Shown here in pieces: positions 59,331 through 64,000 of a DNA stretch of 64,000 nt. The first letter of the stretch is position 1; each line of letters opens with the position of its first letter. This DNA is from Delphinus delphis (lineage: Eukaryota; Chordata; Mammalia; Artiodactyla; Delphinidae), in NCBI RefSeq assembly GCF_949987515.2, contig NC_082688.1, forward strand, positions 79,798,731 through 79,862,730, read 5' to 3'. The notes beneath the pieces are model-generated. The model worked only from the letters and a program-made list of their open reading frames with translations, was not told the DNA's origin and ran no database searches. The translations under genes and the position numbers were made by a program.

Positions 59331-60604
59331 AGGCCACCTTCCATAGCTAAGCAGTTATACAGCCATTCAGAGTAGACCAGGGTCTCTAGATACCATTCAC
59401 TCCTTCCTGAGAAGCAAGCAGGGCAGGCTTCTGACTGATGTGGACTCTGGGGGTCTCTGGGCTCAGACTCTACCATCTGTCATCTAGGCTTTACCTCAGC
59501 CACCTACTGGCATCATACCTGGATCCCTAGGCTCCCCTGCCCCTGCTGCCACCTGCACCTGCTTGACAGAGCAAAGGAACTTGAACAGAGCCCAGCCCGT
59601 GCTAAGCCCCGGACCCTTAAAGCCAGCAGGTGTCCCCAGAAAAACATGACCCATCTGTTCTTCTTTGTCAGTCACCCTCCTCTGCAGGTGCTGAATGACT
59701 TGTCACCTATGGCTTGTTGTTCACTACAGCACTAGAGAGGGAAAGCACCTTTGAGAACAAGGCCCCCAGGGTCACACACCTGGCTGAGTCTAGAACCTAG
59801 GTTCAAATAATTTGCCTACTTGCTACCACTGTCTAAAACAATTTAAAAGTAAACAGAGGTAAAGTTTCTTGGCAAAGAGATGCCATTTACATGGATATTT
59901 ATAATAACTGTGATCCTCAGAATCCCAAAAGTTGGGCCAACTAAAAATCCTTTTCTTTTGCTTTTGTTGCATTACATTTATGTGCATGATTAGATTTTGG
60001 ATAGGCTGAGGCTCAAATTAATTTGAATTCCTGATTTTATATGAGGTGGCAGTGAGATGTGGTGCCCCAAGAATGGGCTGGGTGGAAGACAGAGTTGAAC
60101 AGAGTCTCCGGATAATTGAGAAGTGACCATAGGCTAATTAGGCTCAATGTCTCTCAGAGTTGAGAGGCACTGACATTATTTGTCCATTCCTAATCATGAT
60201 GATTCCCAAACACCATCAGTCACATGGTATTATCACAATTTTTGGAATATCTGTGAATCACTATTGTCTACCTCATATGTTTCTGTAAAAGAGCTTATTT
60301 ATTTTATTTACTTGTCTAAAATCACAAGCTGATATTCTCGTTAATTTTTTTCTAATATGTATTAAAATAAATACACAACTGTTAAAGTGTTTTAAAATTT
60401 CCCATTGATAACACATAAACCACTACTGGCATATACTGCCTTATCAGATGCACAAATCCCTTCTACACACTGTAAATACCTAAAGAGTTAGTTCCCGGCT
60501 AAATGGTCAAACAGCTATGGAAGGACACCAAGCAGTACAGAAGAGACCAATGGTATATTCTGTAATTTTTGCTTTTTTTCAGAAAGAACGTCATGAGAGA
60601 GAAT
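59331..60604. other. Unique intronic DNA
   Basis: No supported exon or repeat recognised. Confidence 0.5.
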
Positions 60605-60835
60605 AAGGCTTTAAGGTCAGAGGTGGTTAGAATTTTAACTCCACTACTTGTAAGCTCCTGACCAAGTGACAACTTCTCTGAGCCTCAGTTTCTTCATTCT
60701 ACAAGGAGACAATGATACCCACGATACCCATCTGACAGGGTTATGTTTTGGGTTAAAATGCATGCATAAAGCATCTAGCACAGCACCTGACACAAAGTAA
60801 TCACCTAATGAATATATGTTCCCTTCCTTTTCCGT
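60605..60835 (+). repeat. MIR SINE
   Basis: Forward MIR: 'ctccactacttgtaagctcc', 'tctgagcctcagtttcttca', 'catctagcacagcacctgac'. Confidence 0.87.
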
Positions 60836-61551
60836 AAGAGTAGCAAGTAAAATAACCTGGAACTTACTAATGACTTTCCTTGGTAAGAATTTGCCTGGCT
60901 TATTTCCTAGAGGCATGCCAATCACTCACTGTTTTGCAATGAATTGGGGGCACTGTTTTTCTTCAAACTTGGCTGCAAGCCTGATTATAGTTCCAAACCA
61001 TAACTAGGGGACATGATCATTCTGAGCATCAAGACAGAATTTCTGACTGAAACGGCAGAGCCGTCACTGTTGGTTTTCTAAGTACAACAGGTTTCCATGA
61101 TCCCAAGGGGAAAACTAGTCTGCCTTCTGGGGGCGCAGTGGAGGGCAGGGTGGGCTCTAATCTGGGAGGCAACAACCTTGAACCTGGTTGGATGCTTAAA
61201 CCGACAGAATTTCAACAGAAAAGTATCAACCATCACCATTACTGTCAAAAGCACTGGGGCCTTTGAACTGAGGCTCCACAGCTGGCAGAATAAGTAGGAA
61301 AAGTAGAGCTAGAATGCACAGTCCTAATGAGGTGGGCTGATAGTCAAAGACGTGTTTGCATTCAGCATTAAGGAAATTTTCTGCTGAGCAGAGTGACCTT
61401 GACATGTGATTTCCTGTGTTCTCTGGGTATATGCAGAGCATTATAAGAAGTAATGATTCCCAAAGAGCCCATCTAATCTGACAATTTTCATCAACCTCCA
61501 AAGGGAGATTTGATCTTTTGTTCCTTTCTCCCATTTTTTAGTGTGTTACTA

Positions 61552-61581
61552 TAAAAAGAGAGAGAGAGAGAGAGAGAGAGA
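61552..61581. repeat. (AG)n microsatellite
   Basis: About 14 AG units. Confidence 0.95.
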
Positions 61582-61899
61582 ACAAGATCTATAACCTTCA
61601 ACAATGTCCTTGCAAAAGTTAGAAATGTGGCATAAGGGCTATCTCTCACTCATCTTTGCCATCAGTCAGCATTTCTCAGCAGGTGCACTCAGTATACACT
61701 GGCCCAACTCTTATCTTTCTCTACATCTTGGTGGTATTCTCCAGAAGCCTCATGTGAGTTTAGCCTAAGAACCACAGGCACTAGAGTGTCAGGACCAAAG
61801 ACAGAGATCCTCTAATCTCATGTAATTTTGAGTCCACATTTGGGAACATGGGTTATGAGGGGCTCGGGAATAAAATTCTGATTCTGGTCATTTACAAAC

Positions 61900-61971
61900 C
61901 TTTTTCGATATGAGTGAAACGTATCATCCAACTTTCATCCCAAACATCTTTTGTATCTGATACTGAAACCA
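61900..61971 (-). pseudogene. Possible juxtamembrane exon of the guanylate cyclase pseudogene
   Basis: This minus-strand block is open between an acceptor in a pyrimidine tract (CTTTCTTTCTTTAG, AG at 61972-61973; alternative AG at 61963-61964) and a donor-like GTTTGT from 61899. It reads 'VSVSDTKDVWDESWMIRF' then 'THIEK'. Receptor guanylate cyclases carry a W-x-I-x-(F/W/Y)-x-x-I motif just inside the membrane, before the kinase-homology domain, and 'SWMIRFTHI' fits. The position is right (upstream of the 47-kb exon), but phases agree only if the A7 run at 47298-47304 is an indel. The 72 bases could be a coincidence. Confidence 0.45.
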
Positions 61972-61981
61972 CTAAAGAAAG

Positions 61982-64000
61982 AAAGAAAGAAAATAAAAAC
62001 AAAGACTGAAATATGATTTAAATATTTTACAGTAAAAATTAATCAAAACAATAGCATTCAGCACAAAATCAGTACTTAATTATTCATCGCTAGCAACAGT
62101 GAGACTACCAATAAGATGATGGTGCTCATTAGCAAAGTCAATTGCAATGGGTTTAACAAGGATTTCAGTTAAAAAGACATACAGGTCATTACAGAGTATT
62201 GAGAAGAGTTCCCTAACACAACATTTTAAATCAACTATACTCCAATAAAAATTTTTTAAAAAAACAAAACAAAGAAAGACATATAAATGAAAAGCCAAAT
62301 ATTTGAGAATTAAAAACAATTTTTAAATGTCACATGACTTTTAGATTTGTTAAAATCCTTAATTTTGATACACTGTACACTTCAGCTTCAAAATAAAAAA
62401 AAAGAAAATACTTGGTTTTCTAGCCATCCAAAAGCTATTGGTACTCTTCCTCCCCACCCTGCCCCTGCTTCTCTAGAATCATTCTTCAGCAATCTTGTGA
62501 ACTCCTCTCCATTCTCTTACTAAAGGCTCCAAGGAGCTATTTCTCTCTCACACACACCGCATACACTTTGCCTCCAACCCAGAGTCAATAAGCTTTATTA
62601 TCCATCCCAGGCAGGAAAACATTAGCATCAACAATCCAAAACAATAGAAAATGCCAAACCATTGACTTTTAGTTTCAGAATATACGATATAAGTTTTGGG
62701 TGTAACTGAGCCTTTCTAATAAAAGTTTCTAGAATAATGTTTAGATGTACTTTGTTAATTTTCTAGATACACACCAAGTGACAGGAGAGGAGCCCATATA
62801 TTAGAGCATGAGCTAATAAGAATTTGAGATTTTGAATTTACTACAGTGAATGCACTTAAAGTTGATTTGATAGGGAACCAAAAAAATGCATGAGTTTCCC
62901 ACGTCTTCCCCAAACCACTCCCCATCCCTATATAAAGAGGAAGTTAACTTCCAGATCAGCTCCTAGATCTTTCTGTACTGTGTGGGACCAAGATAATGGG
63001 GGAAGAAGGAAATTAAAATCACCAAAAAGGCTACACTGACCTACGTGAAGAGCTGAGCAAAGAAGGAAGAGTTAAAAGATAAGCGAGTTATTTGAGTTCA
63101 ATTGAGTAAAGATTTGCAGAGGAGCTGCTATAGTGGAGAGAGGGACTTTGGAGCAGCTACTATGTTGGGGAGATACTTTGAGGTAGAAAAAATAGAATTT
63201 TTAAGATGCCCTGCTATGGCATTTCCAGGAGAGATAGCAAGAATGCTTAATTTATTTATAATTATTATTTGCTGGACTGTTATTCATTGAATGGGACTCC
63301 ACGTTGGACTGGACTACAAGATGATTTTCCCTCCCAATCTGCATGATAACAAGTGTCAACAAAGATTCAAGCCAGATTAGCTGGCAATCATTGATATGGT
63401 TTTGTGTGTGTGTGTGTGTGTGTGTGTGTTTTATTCTTTTAACATAGTTAGCGCTCCTCTATTAGACATTAAGCTCTTTGACATCACAACTCTGCCTTTT
63501 GTAAAATAAGAATAAAAAGTAGAGTTCTATACACAGTGTGGCAGGATATGCTTACTAAAATTCACTGCTTGACAATAAAAATGGGCTGTTAATGCTGGTC
63601 TCAGAAACTTCTTGTTAGAACTGAATGGAACTGCTAAAATACATTAAATGTAAAGAACTATATAAATGTCATAATTGAGTTGCTTTATATTATTTGTGGA
63701 ACATGGTGGTATATAAATCAGTAAGTAACTAAACACTGTTTAAGTACAAAAAAAAAGTTTACTGCTTGATGCAGAGATAGGATTGAGACCATTTAGCTAC
63801 AATGGCATCAATGCAGAATGTGCTGCATGCCCTATTCCCATCAATGAGGCTCTGGGAGAGGTCCCAGCTGCCAATTCCGTAATCCCCAGGTGTACCAGCC
63901 CCAGATTACTTTAACTATTATAAATTACTGGCACGTGAAAACTCATTGCCCCACACAGTACATCTTAATAAAATGGCTGAAAACCGTGGATATAAACCAT
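61982..64000. other. Right end of the window: no transmembrane or ligand-domain exon found
   Basis: I see an L1 3' stub (about 62212-62270, 'atcaactatactccaataaa'), a (TG)n tract at 63402-63430 and otherwise unique AT-rich DNA. No hydrophobic exon or ligand-domain exon was recognised on the minus strand. Confidence 0.5.
63402..63430. repeat. (TG)n microsatellite
   Basis: About 14 TG units. Confidence 0.95.

Larger units (their letters stand above)
9099..61971 (-). pseudogene. Receptor-type guanylate cyclase pseudogene (intron-containing)
   Basis: Nine blocks on the minus strand read in order as the intracellular part of a membrane guanylate cyclase. These enzymes make cGMP from GTP and consist of an extracellular ligand domain, one membrane helix, a kinase-homology domain, a signalling helix and a class III cyclase domain. 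Seen here: possible juxtamembrane (61.9 kb), kinase-homology (47.2, 45.3 kb), pre-cyclase linker (33.9 kb), cyclase (32.6, 26.1, 14.5, 10.9 kb) and C-terminus (9.2 kb). Introns remain and several donors and acceptors are intact with matching phase, so this is not a retrocopy. It is disabled by stops at 33929-33931, 14463-14465 (TGA), 9216-9218 and 9198-9200, by probable one-base deletions near 33888 and 14551, and by missing central kinase-homology exons. The extracellular exons are not visible. The exact subfamily is unresolved; from memory it is not obviously NPR1, NPR2 or GUCY2C/D/F/G. Confidence 0.88.

Overview
This window is mammalian nuclear DNA, almost certainly from a whale or dolphin. 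The evidence is the repeat content. Many tRNA-derived SINEs of the cetartiodactyl CHR family are present (box start 'cttccctggtggcgcagtgg'). Several are the roughly 200-bp CHR-2 type that is abundant in cetaceans, with long A-tails and near-perfect target-site duplications. Alongside them are young artiodactyl/cetacean-type L1 3' ends and many old MIR and LINE fragments. There is no sign of prokaryotic genes, operons, CRISPR arrays, rRNA or functional tRNA genes. Almost all the longer open frames come from L1 ORF2 or from chance frames across SINEs.

The one real gene-like object is spread over most of the window on the minus strand. Nine separate blocks can be read as the pieces of a receptor-type (membrane) guanylate cyclase, in the correct order from right to left. 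They are a possible juxtamembrane exon (about 61.9 kb), the start of the kinase-homology domain (47.1-47.3 kb), a later kinase-homology exon (45.3 kb), the linker before the cyclase (33.9 kb), four blocks of the class III cyclase domain (32.6, 26.1, 14.5 and 10.9 kb) and a terminal exon (9.1-9.2 kb). Most blocks have recognisable GT/AG splice signals with matching phases, so this is an intron-bearing copy and not a retrocopy. It is broken: there are stop codons in the 33.9, 14.5 and 9.2 kb blocks, probable single-base deletions at 33.89 and 14.55 kb, loss of catalytic Arg and Cys positions, and no visible central kinase-homology exons between 45.4 and 47.1 kb. The extracellular and transmembrane parts are not visible and would lie to the right, beyond or near the window edge. 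From memory, its wording does not match natriuretic-peptide, retinal, enterotoxin-receptor or GC-G cyclases closely. It may therefore be a lineage of receptor guanylate cyclase that has decayed in cetaceans.

Layout: 1-8.1 kb is dominated by L1 of several ages, including a three-layer nest and an L1 insertion with a probable 3' transduction. 8.3-16.8 kb holds the 3' end of the cyclase pseudogene, MIRs, an LTR-like piece and a CHR-2 SINE. 16.7-25.7 kb is SINE- and LINE-rich and includes a poly(A)-tailed 3' end of a processed transcript. 26-34 kb holds the core cyclase exons in mostly unique intronic DNA. 34-47 kb is a long intron with SINEs, a LINE reverse-transcriptase relic and MIRs, then the kinase-homology exons. 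47-64 kb is mainly intron with SINEs (one nested inside another), L1 ends and simple repeats.
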